Below, in pieces: positions 50,258 to 62,007 of a stretch of 64,000 bases of DNA (position 1 is the stretch's first letter; every line of letters begins with the position of its first letter). Made by a program: the position numbers and the translations under genes. The DNA is taken from positions 2,741,148 to 2,805,147 of the forward strand of contig SMSO01000014.1 of assembly GCA_004764695.1 (NCBI GenBank). Direction: 5' to 3'. Under the pieces are notes generated by a model. The model made no database searches. It saw nothing but the letters and a program-made list of their open reading frames with translations, and had not been told where the DNA came from. This DNA is from Schizochytrium sp. TIO01 (taxonomy: Eukaryota; Sar; Bigyra; Thraustochytrida; Thraustochytriidae).

Positions 50258-53149
50258 ATGATGTTTGCCTCGAGGTACGGGGCACGCATGCTCACAGAGG
50301 ACCGCGGTAGCGATCATGATAACGAAGTTGCTCTCCGCAGGCGGCGGCGGAGGCGGGTACATTTTCCAGAGGATGACAACATGGCTTCTATCTTCGGAGA
50401 CCCAGACGCTACTCTTGAGGATTTTCATATGGAGAAGCAGGCTGCCAAGGCACTTGAAGGTGCCGGAAATATATCGTCGGGAAGTGACAGCAAAGTAGCT
50501 CGAATTATGGCTGCTGCTGCTGCAATGGCTGCCGGGGCATCAAATAGCGATCAAGATGGTACTTCGGGAGATGAACCTAAACGTTTTATTATAGAAGGGA
50601 TCAAGCCCGCATTTAAGCTGAAAGGCCGTCGCTCCCTTTCTTCGCGTCGACGAATCGACCAAAGATCTCCTGCGGAGGATGCAGAATATGTGAAAGCACA
50701 GTTTGTACTTGCTCGCAAAACAAATAACCCACAACTTTTAGCGCAAGTCGCCGAGAAATTCAACATGGATTCTGGAGCAGGGCTTATACGCAAGAGAATT
50801 ACACAACAAATGGTTGACGAAAGTCTTTTATACAGCATGCTGAGCGGCAATGAGGAGATGGTTTTTCTTCTTATCGAAGGCGTTGGTGCAACCGTCAAAG
50901 GTGCAGACGCAGTCTTCAACGAGAATAAAGGAGAGCTGTCCTCGTGCGAATGCGGACGGCACCCAGGTTTTCTCTTAGTCACGCTCGCCCGGCAAGGTTC
51001 GCATCGAATGGTAGAGTTGGCCCTGCAGGGTGGTATTGACCCAAACCTCAGTGTTTGTGATGGTGAAGCGCAATGTATGCGTTGGGCAATTGCAATGTCG
51101 ATTCAGGGCGTACAATTGATCAAAACGCCAGTGCTCCGTTCAACTTTTGCCAAAAGTACTGCGTTAACAGCCGCCGTTAGAAATAATGATCTTGCAATGG
51201 TTCACTTGCTTTTAGAACATGGCGCAAGGCCCTCTATTCACAACTATGCCGCTATCTCTGAAGCCGCAGTTGTACAAGATCCTATGCATCAGTGCTTGAG
51301 CTTTTTATTGCGGCAATTTCCTGAAGATTCAGCAGAGTTCCGTGATGCCTGTGCTGTGGCATTGAAAGCTGCTGCATCAAGAGGTAATCCAGAATCTGTT
51401 CAGTGGATTATTGAGCAACTGGAGCTGCGCCAGGACTGGGGCGCTCTAGGTGATGATGCGACAAAGCGTGTTCGTCGTCGGCGTACGCTTCTTGCATCAG
51501 CTGGAGCTGGTACTTCGCAAGGCTGGACAATGAAAACAGCTAAAGCTGCCGCGCAAGCGCTGCAAGAGATGCACGAAGATGATCAAATCATTCGACAAAA
51601 GTCAAGCTCGTCTGTCTCATCATCTTCATCGTCTGCGTCACGGAACCACTTGAACAAACATGGTCTTGTTGGAGACTCTGGCTTTGATAATGAGAACTCC
51701 TGTTTGAATGCTTCCAGTATGCGCGAGTACGGAGCACGACGACGCTCACTTTCTACGGCGTCGCATGGACAGTTGCAACAGGAGATTCATACTGGCAGTC
51801 GCAAGGGTCTCCACCGACGTCAGCCAAGCCAAGCAAAAGTCCAATTCGCTGCTTCTGAAGACCTTGTGACAAGTACAGTAGCCCATGCTATTGACGTTCT
51901 TGTCGATGAAGCAACTCAACCAGGCTATGTGCACCGTGATGCATTCGTGCGCGGCCTTGAGGGTCTTGCACATATCGAGCAAGATAGGTGTGGAACCACA
52001 ATCACTACTTCTCGCCGCGTGGAAGATCTCTATAAGATTTTCCTGAACACTCTTGAGGATACAAATCCTATCAATGCACGAGATAGTGTTCTGACTCTGC
52101 TCAACGTTGGTGTTGAGAGCTTTTTAAACCTTGATGGCCCTGCTCCTGGTGCACCAACTACCAAGTGGCGTAATCGAAAAGGTCAGTCGGTACGTTCAAT
52201 GGATAGCCTTTCAGAAACTTCTGACGATATCAACGGCGATTCTTCTGGGACAAGTTCGTCTTCGAAGTCGGGCCTTAGTCGACTAGCTGCTGGCGCTTGG
52301 GGGCGCGTGCGTCTTGGGCTAAAGAAAATCAAGGTACCCACAACATCTTCTTCATCCTCATCATCATCTAAAAACAAAGAACGTGCCCCACGTCGAGCCT
52401 CTGGGGACGAACAAGCAAAAGCATTAATCACTGCGACCAAGGGTGGTCATACATGGATTGTGCAGCATTTGCTATCGGGTGCCCGTCCTGATCTTCGTGT
52501 GCTTGTTCCAAACCTCATTACAGTGGCTGCCAAAGAGAATCACTTTGACACCTTCAAAATGTTGCTTGAATTTATGCCGGATGATATGGATGAGGGTGCG
52601 CTTCAGGAGTCTCTTGATGATGCTCTGGTCGTTGCTTTAGAATCTGAGGCTATGGAGACCGCCCACTTAATCATGAATTCAGGGGCGACACAGGATAAGG
52701 AGACTTTTGTGCAAGCTATGTCGTATGCTTGCTCAGAACCATCATATATGGAGGAGTCTGCCGATGCTCTTGTCGATATCATGCATCATGCTGATATGAG
52801 CTTTACTCTCGATGATGTCAAGGATATCATCATGCGAACTGTGTCTTGCGATGAACCCAATTTGTACAGTCTTGCTACTGTACTCGACCTTGACGAGTCG
52901 TTTCGCACTGCTGCGAGTCCGGAGCATTTACTCAAACTCATTGATTCTTCTGCTCGCAACTCAGCAATCCCCGAGTGGGCAGATCTTACCATGATGTTAC
53001 TCAAATGCATTGAGGACCACCCGGATCATGAAGATATTGCTGCAGAGGTTTACGAGAAAGCCACTTCGGTCCCCAATGTCCATCCGGGCGTATTAGGCGT
53101 TCTGATGCGCCATACCGATATTCCTGAGCATGAAGACCAATGGGTATAA
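50258..53149 (+). CDS. Ankyrin-repeat protein with N-terminal PP1-docking motif
   Basis: 963 residues from ATG 50258. Residues 27-48 read as an Arg run followed by RVHFPEDDNMASIF; RVHF (33-36) is a textbook RVxF docking site for protein phosphatase 1, and the FPEDD...I context resembles animal PP1 regulators such as PPP1R37. Ankyrin-like repeats occur at about 185-350 (for example STALTAAVRNNDLAMVHLLLEHGARP) and about 720-800 (KALITATKGGHTWIVQHLLSGARPD), with more degenerate helical repeats to the end. Ser-rich disordered linkers lie at about 440-520 and 640-715. The architecture recalls MYPT-type phosphatase-targeting subunits, though with the docking motif further from the repeats. Regulatory role on PP1 is inference. 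Confidence 0.85.
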   Translation: MMFASRYGARMLTEDRGSDHDNEVALRRRRRRRVHFPEDDNMASIFGDPDATLEDFHMEKQAAKALEGAGNISSGSDSKVARIMAAAAAMAAGASNSDQDGTSGDEPKRFIIEGIKPAFKLKGRRSLSSRRRIDQRSPAEDAEYVKAQFVLARKTNNPQLLAQVAEKFNMDSGAGLIRKRITQQMVDESLLYSMLSGNEEMVFLLIEGVGATVKGADAVFNENKGELSSCECGRHPGFLLVTLARQGSHRMVELALQGGIDPNLSVCDGEAQCMRWAIAMSIQGVQLIKTPVLRSTFAKSTALTAAVRNNDLAMVHLLLEHGARPSIHNYAAISEAAVVQDPMHQCLSFLLRQFPEDSAEFRDACAVALKAAASRGNPESVQWIIEQLELRQDWGALGDDATKRVRRRRTLLASAGAGTSQGWTMKTAKAAAQALQEMHEDDQIIRQKSSSSVSSSSSSASRNHLNKHGLVGDSGFDNENSCLNASSMREYGARRRSLSTASHGQLQQEIHTGSRKGLHRRQPSQAKVQFAASEDLVTSTVAHAIDVLVDEATQPGYVHRDAFVRGLEGLAHIEQDRCGTTITTSRRVEDLYKIFLNTLEDTNPINARDSVLTLLNVGVESFLNLDGPAPGAPTTKWRNRKGQSVRSMDSLSETSDDINGDSSGTSSSSKSGLSRLAAGAWGRVRLGLKKIKVPTTSSSSSSSSKNKERAPRRASGDEQAKALITATKGGHTWIVQHLLSGARPDLRVLVPNLITVAAKENHFDTFKMLLEFMPDDMDEGALQESLDDALVVALESEAMETAHLIMNSGATQDKETFVQAMSYACSEPSYMEESADALVDIMHHADMSFTLDDVKDIIMRTVSCDEPNLYSLATVLDLDESFRTAASPEHLLKLIDSSARNSAIPEWADLTMMLLKCIEDHPDHEDIAAEVYEKATSVPNVHPGVLGVLMRHTDIPEHEDQWV

Positions 53150-55076
53150 GAATGTTTTCCATGCGCTCTTCCAACGTCAATCATCGACTACGCTCAAACA
53201 ATTCATAACCTTTCTCCTAGGGGTCTAAACCATCCCTCGAAAAAAAATGCATGCATACTTTCGTGCATAAATTCATACACACCAAAGATGTAATATTGTG
53301 TTCTGATTTTTTAAAATCGTAGAGACCATCTGTGTGTCTACTGCTGATCTATTCTCTTACCTTTTCATTATAAAGTTTTTGTTTTTGTTCCACTTACCTC
53401 TGGTTTTTCTCAACTTCAATCAGCGTGATTTACGTTTGTGTGTGTGTGCATATCATATACTGTGAAGGAATGACCACCGGAAAAGCCTATGACAAAAACA
53501 TAGGTGTTCGCGATTATTCTTCTACCCCACCAGCACGCGTCTATATCAACGCGCAACCCACGGTACCTCTATCCTAGAAAAAGTCTTGCGGCATCGACAC
53601 ATGCATTTTCGACTCCCCAGAGAAACAAAGAACACCACTCGGCCCGAGCGATCCCTCCACGGTCCACTCCGGCCAAGGAAGGGTCCATCCGTATCGTTGA
53701 GAAAGTCAAACTCCACAATTTTCATGCGTGCGCGATGTATAGCCCTCCCATGGATGTCCGTTCTCCCCATGGGCCCAAAGAGTACATTCCTTTAAAGTAG
53801 CTGCATGTTTCTGGACTCGAGATTAAGCTGCCCTCAGCATCGGAATCGAAGCAGAAGCTCTACTTCAACTGATATGACAACATAAAAATACACTATCTGT
53901 CTATTTGATTGAGAATTACAGAAGAAGACTCGGGCCAGGACAGTTAAGGCGGTCCGCGGTAAAGGCCTTTGAAAGCTTTTTGCGCTTTGATCCCTTCGTC
54001 GTTTCCCAGACTAGATACCTCGAATGCAGTAGGTAGGTAGGTGGTACGCGCGCGTACTACAATAGTATCTCGCACGATAAGCACGTATTTGTGGGTAAAA
54101 AATCTATGCCTCAAGTATATGAGCAGGAGGACCACCGTCCGTGAAAGTACGCGAGTGAACATTGGAAACAGTCGAAGGCTCGCGAGGACGTCGTCTTTTG
54201 CTGTCGCAAGAGCCGGAGATCACCCGACATCTGAAGACTGCTCCGGGTTGATCTTCTTCAGATTCCGGGTTGATCAGATGATCTTGAAACATACGGTCAC
54301 CGTGCCAGGAGAACTTGAGATCTGGAACTGGCAACGACGATGGGAAAGTGTGACTTTTTTAAGTTTTCGCCGGGAGTTTCAAGTGACGATAGACGCTTAT
54401 CACGAACAGGTACGCAAAAGAAGGGACGTAAACTACGATAGAACCAAAGTTATGCTAATGAATAAATAATTAAATAAATAAATAATGCGGGAGCTGTCTG
54501 TCCGCGTCCGTTTGGCATGCGTTTATTACTTTGCGTTGTTCTCCAACACCAAAAACAGGGAAACTCTGCGTCTTTTCTCTCTTTTTTCTTCTTCTTTTTT
54601 TCGCTTTCTAAAATGGAATAAAAGACTAAACATGTGACTTCGTAGATCTTCGTCTTTCAACCTCACTGGTTGGGCAGAAAATCTAGGTAGAGCGAGACCA
54701 GGCATTTCAAGTATTTGCAATAGTGAAAGGCTTCGGAAAATTCTACAGCATATGGCGGGTTCGTGTTGCTTTGCTGTACAAGGACTAAGAGTAAACACGG
54801 GAAGATCGCACCTAATTTCAAGTGGAGGTAAGAGAGTGGCAGAAACTTTGAGAGCCCATGTTGGATCGTATGTTCAAACTAGTGAATAAAACTAATAGCA
54901 CTTAGTCGTAGGAGACACAGAATGCTAAAGGGCCCTGGCCAAACTAGGAGAAAACGTTCTAGTCAAGATGTGATGGCTAGAACTCAAGAACTCAGCATAT
55001 CTGCTTATAGGATGCATTGCGATACCGATTCTGGCCATTCAGGGATTCGGATAAAACAATTATAGTTACATACATA

Positions 55077-55122
<46 letters not shown>

Positions 55123-55243
55123 TGGTCGAGTCGGAATTTGATGATTGCCTGAGGTGGTACTATCAGCAAACCTTAAACTCATCAACTCAAACAAATACAT
55201 ACAGATAGTGCATCACTTCGCAGTTCAGATCCTTTAAACAACA
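53150..55243. other. 2.1-kb intergenic region
   Basis: Frames at 53504-53800 and 54041-54469 resemble no known protein. A (GGTA)n string lies near 54030, and a long (AT)n tract at 55081-55119 is listed separately. Likely holds the 3' UTR of the ankyrin gene and the promoter of the Cys-rich gene. Confidence 0.4.
55081..55119. repeat. (AT)n microsatellite upstream of the Cys-rich protein gene
   Basis: About 39 bases of uninterrupted alternating AT, ending 124 bases before the ATG at 55244. Confidence 0.9.
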
Positions 55244-56617
55244 ATGCGTCTGCACCAAGAAGCACGCATTCTTGCCTTTATGGTGATCCTGGCGGGGTTT
55301 CTCGCCGCCCAAAGCTATGCTGATGCTGCATCCGCTGAGAGCTCCTCCTTCAAGTTCAATGTAACCGATTCACGAGCACTCATATCTACTGAGCTGAAGG
55401 AACGCATCGCTGAGCTGTTCGAGTACTACAGCAGGTCTTGTGAACTAATGAATACCATCAGTAAACAGCGTTTATGCAAAAAAAAGGCTATGGCTCTCGC
55501 CAAGAAAGATGCAAAAGATATGACAGTTAATGATGAAGCACAGAAAGACGAGTACGGGTTTTATATGGCTCCAATTGATGAGACTACAGGATCTGCTGAA
55601 TTTATGAACCCGAAGCAATTCTGCCGCAAGATTTACGATTGGGTGTCGGGGTCAAGCACGGGCACATTGTCCACATGTGTTAACGAACTTAATATTCCTG
55701 GACACTTGATGCCGCAGACAACGTCTAGTGACTTGACTTCCTCAAATGTGACAGAGGCCATGTGCAATTCTTTAGGTGAAAGCACTTGCTACGGGACTTC
55801 GGGCTGTGCTTTCCAAAATAATATATGTTTTTCGGCCGTCACAAATGAGCATTGCGATAACTACTCTACCGAGAAAAAGTGTAATGCAGATAAAGCGGAT
55901 GCATGCTATTGGGGTACGCCTAACAACGGGACTGAGCCGCAGTGCATGCTTCGGCTCCAGTACTGTGGGCAATACACAGATGCCGAACAATGTGTTGATG
56001 TTGATGGTTGTATGTGGTACAATGATTTGCAAAATGGCCAAAGTGGTGGTCCTTCCGATAGTTCGCATCGGGGCCGCTGCATGGCTGACATGTGCGCACG
56101 TATCAATAATGGCCGTTGCACTATCCAACATACAGGAGGCCGGTGTGTGTGGTATACGAAGGAGCAAAATCTTGCTTACAGAGGCAAAGACTTCCCGGGT
56201 TGCTACTTATCTCCATGCAATAACCGTTTCACGAAGGATAGTTGTAGCTCTGCATCTGAGACTGACCCATACTATGATTGCGTATGGTGTAAGAACTATC
56301 CGGACACAATTTTAGGATGTCAAAACGCCAAAACAGGTTCATTGGCACAATGTTGGAACGTTCAAGACTCCAACCCCGAAGCATATCCTATCCAGGGTTC
56401 TGGGTGTACGCGTTGCATGGGAGAGTTGACTGCTGATGGCATCTGCAAAGGAACTCAGCGAAACCCAAATGCCTGTTTTGAGAAGTGTTGTGCAAGCTCT
56501 GCTTGCACCTGTTTTAGCGGTGATTTGACATCATTTACTGATGGCACAACCACTTCTGGTTTAAACGTCTTCTCCACTCCTTCTCCAACAAGCTCGCCGT
56601 TTGACACTCAGTCTTAA
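55244..56617 (+). CDS. Secreted Cys-rich repeat protein
   Basis: 457 residues from ATG 55244. A signal peptide is clear: basic start MRLHQEAR, hydrophobic ILAFMVILAGFLAA, cleavage expected near SYA-DAA (about residue 28). Residues 30-165 contain helical sequence and few Cys. Residues about 170-380 carry five Cys-rich units with the pattern C-x(5-8)-C-x(4-11)-C-x-W/F...C, for example YCGQYTDAEQCVDVDGCMWY and RCTIQHTGGRCVWY. A Cys-dense segment follows (CFEKCCASSACTCF) and then a Ser/Thr/Pro tail. N-glycosylation sequons are present (NVTD, NNGT). No transmembrane helix or GPI signal is seen, so it should be released or wall-bound. I do not recognise the family; the repeats recall PSI-type modules of protist surface proteins. 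Confidence 0.8.
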   Translation: MRLHQEARILAFMVILAGFLAAQSYADAASAESSSFKFNVTDSRALISTELKERIAELFEYYSRSCELMNTISKQRLCKKKAMALAKKDAKDMTVNDEAQKDEYGFYMAPIDETTGSAEFMNPKQFCRKIYDWVSGSSTGTLSTCVNELNIPGHLMPQTTSSDLTSSNVTEAMCNSLGESTCYGTSGCAFQNNICFSAVTNEHCDNYSTEKKCNADKADACYWGTPNNGTEPQCMLRLQYCGQYTDAEQCVDVDGCMWYNDLQNGQSGGPSDSSHRGRCMADMCARINNGRCTIQHTGGRCVWYTKEQNLAYRGKDFPGCYLSPCNNRFTKDSCSSASETDPYYDCVWCKNYPDTILGCQNAKTGSLAQCWNVQDSNPEAYPIQGSGCTRCMGELTADGICKGTQRNPNACFEKCCASSACTCFSGDLTSFTDGTTTSGLNVFSTPSPTSSPFDTQS

Positions 56618-59600
56618 GAATATAATCATAGTGAGAGGAACACTTGCTTGCTTAGCTCCAAGGTCAAAGCCAACACGTGCGTCTCTAAGTGTCCATCTTG
56701 AAGGAACTTATCTTTGTCTAATTTTGGCTAGCTCTAGATTTCCATCTCCGGCACTATTCTTGCACAAATTTATCTTCCTCTTTCTGATCAAATCCAACAT
56801 TTACATGGCGTATCATTGCTCGGCCAAGATAAATCCACGTCGCGTATGCTTTGTTTGCATTCAAAAAGTCAAAAAACACTATTTTGCTTTGTTATTTTGC
56901 TTCCGACAATTACTCCAACTTTTTTGGTCATCATCAGTTAACAGCAGGCGGGTTGTATACATAGATGCATTCTACCTTCATATTTAAAGATCAAATAGCC
57001 CACTGCACACCAGGTCATGGTACTTCTTCCTGAGTTGGAGATGGTTCGGCATTTGTATTTTGTAGAGTTTATTTGTCACTGATCAAATATATGTACGTAG
57101 CGGCACTTGAAACATAAGCAGGAAGCTACTCTACCAATTTACTCAATATGCTTCCTCTTTTCGGGCACTATGTGGCAAAAAGAAATTATAAGGCAGTTGT
57201 ATTGCAACTTCCTCTCAGCCCCGAATGCTCATCGCGCAATTTTGTCTTTATTTTAGTATTCGAGAATCCCTGCATTGGCAATCCTTCCTCTTCCGCTTTA
57301 TTCTACGCATGCAACACTGCTGTTATGTCGCTGGCGTTGATTTAGGGGTCACAATGACAGCGATCCTTCCTAGTCATCATAAACACGCAAGTCCGCGTTC
57401 ATTAAGTCGGCTGTTATACTGATTCTCAATCAAATCAAGAGGTTCCCACACGTCTCTTTGATCCGCCTGCATCTCTATTGTTGTTAGCGAGAAGTATTCG
57501 AAGCCAAGCCTTCCTTGACTGACTAAGTGAGTCTATCAATTAGCACAGTCCCTCTTCGCAGCCGTACAATTCATGTATGTACTGCCTTGTGCCTACCTAG
57601 TACTGTTTCCCTGCTTGTCCGACGGCAGCAACTTTTGCCTCGCATTCCCTGACAGCAAAGGCCAGTCCTGAAGCAGGGAGGCCCGTTATTCTCGCAAACT
57701 TTCTCCGCGAACGGAAGTGAAAGGCTAGCCCCAATGTTCTGTTTCCTTTCCCCAAACCGTCTCGACGGCGCGCGGGGATCAACGTACTTTTAGAGGTCCT
57801 CCTCGGTTTCCACAACTCACACAATTCACCCCCCTTTCCTTTCTTTCGTTCAAGTAAACTCGACACCCGATAGACAAAGAGACAGCTAACGGTCGCGAGG
57901 TTTGGACGGGCCCCACTACCGAGACCGCCCACCGCAGAGAGTGAAGGAGATGCCAAAGATGTCAACGGCTGAGCTCTGACGAAGGTAACGCATGGGCTCA
58001 GCAATGAAGCCTGAGATGTTTCATCACCTTCTTCAATTCCGTTTCGTGTTCACCCCAAATTATACCTTTCCAAAGTTCCTGTCTATCGCTCTTATAATTT
58101 ATTCATCAAACAAACAATTAAATTAAATTAAAACAAATTAAGTAAATATAGAAGAAGGAAAGAATTTTTAAAAATCAGGTCTCAACTTTTTTATTTTCAA
58201 TAAATAAATAAAAACTTTGAAAGAGCAAAAAAAAGGGGAAAAAGAAAAAGGAGTAATAACAGTGCAAGTTTATCGAGAAAAAATGGTCACCCGCCGGCAC
58301 GTTGTTTGTTTCCCTCCTCTTCTACCTACGGTGCTGTGTGCGCACGTCGCGTCACCCTGACAGTGACAAACCACAGCGGATCCACCACGGTCTCATGTCC
58401 TCCTTCACCTCTATATCATCCATCCACCGCGACCTCCAAGACTCGCGTGTCCCTGAAACCAACGAGTCTCCATTTCTCGAGGTGCTGGTCGCGTCGGGTC
58501 GCGCGTGACCTGTAATGTATAACTACCGCTAATTATAACACTCGTCCAATCGCCATTTATTTATTTTTTCACCCCGGCGCTCCAACGCTGCTGGCGATGA
58601 TGGCATTCGAGAGGTTCTGCAGCCTTGCTTCGTCACTGCACCGGCCACGGCCGTGTTGCTGGATCGCCAAGGCCCTGATGGCACGCTGTAGTGGCCCTCC
58701 TCAAAATACCGTCAAACACAACAGCAGAAGCAAACTAAAGCGAGCAATAAAATGTACATATACTACGAGATGCATGCATCTTGTATGGCACGCTCGAAAT
58801 GATCGGTTCGCCGCTCCCTTCGAGACCTCGACAGGCCCTGCGTGGTCTCTCGCTCGGCCCCTTCTGGGTGGCAGCCGCTCGCCAGCCCGTCTCCGCACGC
58901 GTTCGTTTCCTTTCGGCCTCTGGAAATGTCTCGTTTCCACAGCAGCACTGAGGAATTGCGTGGAACTGCGTGGAATCGCGTAGAACCCGCGGTTCTTGGC
59001 GCCCTTTGCAGCGCCTCTGTCTGCGCGCCTGGCCTTCCGCCGCTCGACCCAGACCCTGGGATGCCGATGCGCTTGGCCTCCACGCTTGCCGGGACCTACC
59101 AGAGCTAGAGTGGGCGTTGCAGGCCGCGCTCTTGCTCCTGGACCCCGCCAGGCTCGCGACGTCTCAGCGGTCCAGGGAGACTGCTTCCAGCTCGGCGTCG
59201 GCGCTGAGTGCTGCTCTTCTCTTCTTTTCTCGCTCCAGCCGCTCACGGCCACCTCAGTGCAGCTGCTGTCCGGCGCAGCCCTTCGCCACCAGGCCGTCGA
59301 TGCAGGGTTTCAACCTGGGTCTCCAGGGTCGCCTCGAACCCCATCAACCAACCTCTTGCGCAGCATCTTCGAAGATGCTCATGCTCACGCTCATGCTCAG
59401 GCCCACGCTCAAGCTCAAGCCCCAGCCAGCAGCAGGCCCAAGCCAGGCGAGCGGCTGCTGGCTCGCGAGAAGCGAAGAAGGTCTTGGAGGCCGTGGGCTG
59501 GCTCATACCTGGCCTGGGCACGAGAGCGTGGCATATCCTCAGCGGCAGCGCGTGAGACGTTGCTGCTCTTCGCATGGACCCGCGTGTGCGTCATGCTGCG

Positions 59601-59782
59601 CTTCGAACCACTGCGCGGAGGAAGAAGCAAAGAACTAACTTCATATCAACCCACCCAGCCAGTCAATTCGCAAGTCGCCAGGTATGCGTACCCAGCTACG
59701 TGCTACCTTCCGCCCGCTCATGGCCAGGGCGCAGGAGGCTTCGCGAGAAGGTCCTGTGCTCCAAGGTCAAGCTGATGGCTTG

Positions 59783-59835
59783 CTTCACTTCACTTCACTT
59801 CGCTTCGCTTCGCTTTGCTTTGCTTCGCTTTGCCT
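59783..59835. repeat. CTTCA/CTTCG/CTTTG pentamer repeat
   Basis: About ten tandem 5-bp units that drift from CTTCA to CTTCG to CTTTG along the tract, a neat series of point changes in a minisatellite. Confidence 0.85.
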
Positions 59836-60487
59836 TAGGCCTCGAGATTGATTGACGAGACTCCAAAGGCCTTTGGACAGCAGGAAGGCGCGAAGAAGCG
59901 GGGGGGGGGAACCGGAAACAGATGGGAAAGCTGTGCGGATGAGCAGCAGGGAACTCGAAGTTCACGGCGGCCGAAGAAAAGCAACGAAACCTTTTCCAGA
60001 GCTATTGCATTACCTTTTTTTCTGCCCTTTTGTTGGAGATAATAACTTTTGTGGAAATGATAACTCGTGTTGCAATTTTCAGGGAGGCGGTGGGTAGCGC
60101 TAAGTGGAGTTTAGGAGGTCTTAGAGGAGGGATGTGCTATTTCCAAGAATCGTCGTCATCATCATCATCCGTCGAAGAAGGTTGAAACCATCTATCGAGT
60201 GACCGAATGAGCTTCGAGGCACGGAAAGGCCTTTGGGCGAAGCTGCGGAAGAAAGAACTCGGGAGGAGCTCTTGGATTGCTCACATCTACGGAGGACAAC
60301 GAGATCCACAGCGAACAGATCGAGTTCTTCCGGAACCGCATCATTACTGTTCTGATTTTCATTGCAATTGTGCATTCATTTCTTCACTTTCATGTGTATG
60401 TATGTGTATAAGGGATTACTTTTTTTAATCTCACCTTTCCTATGTATTCCGCTATTTATGCTGAATAGAAGAAGTGTTAGTGGTACT

Positions 60488-60528
60488 TCTTTTTGTTTGT
60501 TTGTTTGTTTGTTTGTTTGTTTGTTTGA
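60488..60528. repeat. (GTTT)n microsatellite
   Basis: About ten GTTT units; it produces Phe/Val/Cys-Leu repeats in frames that are not genes. Confidence 0.9.
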
Positions 60529-61970
60529 TTTCTCTCAAAGAAAAAGAAAAAAGAAAACTCGTGCTGCTGTCTCCTTTTGACACATCGACTCTGGAAACAG
60601 CAAAGCAAGAAAGCACGATATAACGTAATTCAGGAATGCGAATGCACACGTTTATGATGTCCCTTGCGGCCGCGTTTGCGGTCTTGAAGTTCCACCCAGC
60701 AGCACCTTGTCCAGTTCCCTCCTTCTATCCCAGTGCGGTTCTGCGATTGAATTCAATTCATTCTTCTATTTCATTCATTTCAACGAAAGAATAAAAAAGA
60801 CGGAGAGCCGCCTGAAATAAACAAACAAACAATTAAACAAACAAATAAACTTACCTCGAATAGTTAATTCTTCATCGATCTGCTGAGTTATCAATTCAGG
60901 CACTCCGCCTCTGCCGTCCATTTGATGCTCTCGCCTCAGCCCAATAATGAGAACGCAGTACGAATAGACAAAGTGCCACTGGTGCTGATAAATGAGAAGA
61001 GCTCCATCCGCTAAAACCACCACAAAAGCGCCTTCCCTTCTCCTGACTTTGTTCTTCTCACCGGTATTGACTTTCCCCGACTGCAAAAGTTCCTCTCATT
61101 AGTCTATCGCAATCCTTTTCTTATGTCTTCTTTCTTTCTTTCTTTCTTTCTTATTTTCTTTCTTTTCTTCAGCTTTTCTTTCTGTACTACATATAAGAAA
61201 CACCCAAGCACAGCTTAAGTATGGGAGGGCCTTCGTTTTGATTGCCTTTTCTTTTCTTTCTCATCGAGGGTGCCGTGCTAGCGATGGTTAGCGGTCGCTT
61301 ACTGGGTGTCCCTTTCTTTCTTTCTGTCTCTTTGACCGGCAGATTGGAAACTAGGAGAGAGAGACATAGTAGGTACCATTTGGTTTAGTATTAGCATATA
61401 CTGAATGCCTTCTTCGATTTTTATAAGTTTTAATTATATTATTGTAATTATTATAAATTAGAATTTACATTTAAATTAAAAATTAATTAAATTTTAATTA
61501 ATTTAAAAGATGAGAGAGGAAAGGAAGTAATAGAAAAGGAAGAGAGAGAAACAGACAGAAACCAAACTCGAAGTCAAACTCGAAGTCAAAGCCAAGGTCG
61601 GCCCTCAACCGCGTCCACTCGCCTGTCTTCGGCAGACCTGGCGTGGGACGTCCTAGGTACCCAGGCACCAAGGCAGCTAGGTTTCCACCGGCTCCGACCT
61701 CAAACCTTGAGCGTTCCAACCTCTGGCGCTGCGAGCGGGTCTAGACGCCGCCGTTGTTGCAGCTGCTTTGAAAGTAGGTGTAGGATTATTTCACTCCGCC
61801 ATCGACTCACTCGACGATCCAAGGCACTGACCTTAAAAGCCAAAGCTGGGTCGGTTGAAGGCACGCAGATCAGCGGGTGGCTCAACAGGCACAGTCTGGC
61901 CCTGCAGCACGATCGAAACTCGGAGTGGAACCTCGGTTCCAGCGATTCTGTCAAGCGGCTCGAATACGTA

Positions 61971-62007
61971 TTCATTCATTCATTCATTCATTCATTCTTC
62001 ATTCATT
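61971..62007. repeat. (ATTC)n microsatellite
   Basis: About eight ATTC units, one broken; the same unit as the tract near 3885-3920. Confidence 0.85.

Noticed and set aside
54041-54469. 142-codon plus-strand frame
   Set aside because: Arg/Thr-rich, no family resemblance, no conserved-looking hydrophobic core; kept as non-coding.
58597-59855. Open frames of 100-260 codons on both strands
   Set aside because: Same reason: a GC-rich island with few stops, repeat-derived residues and no recognisable domain.
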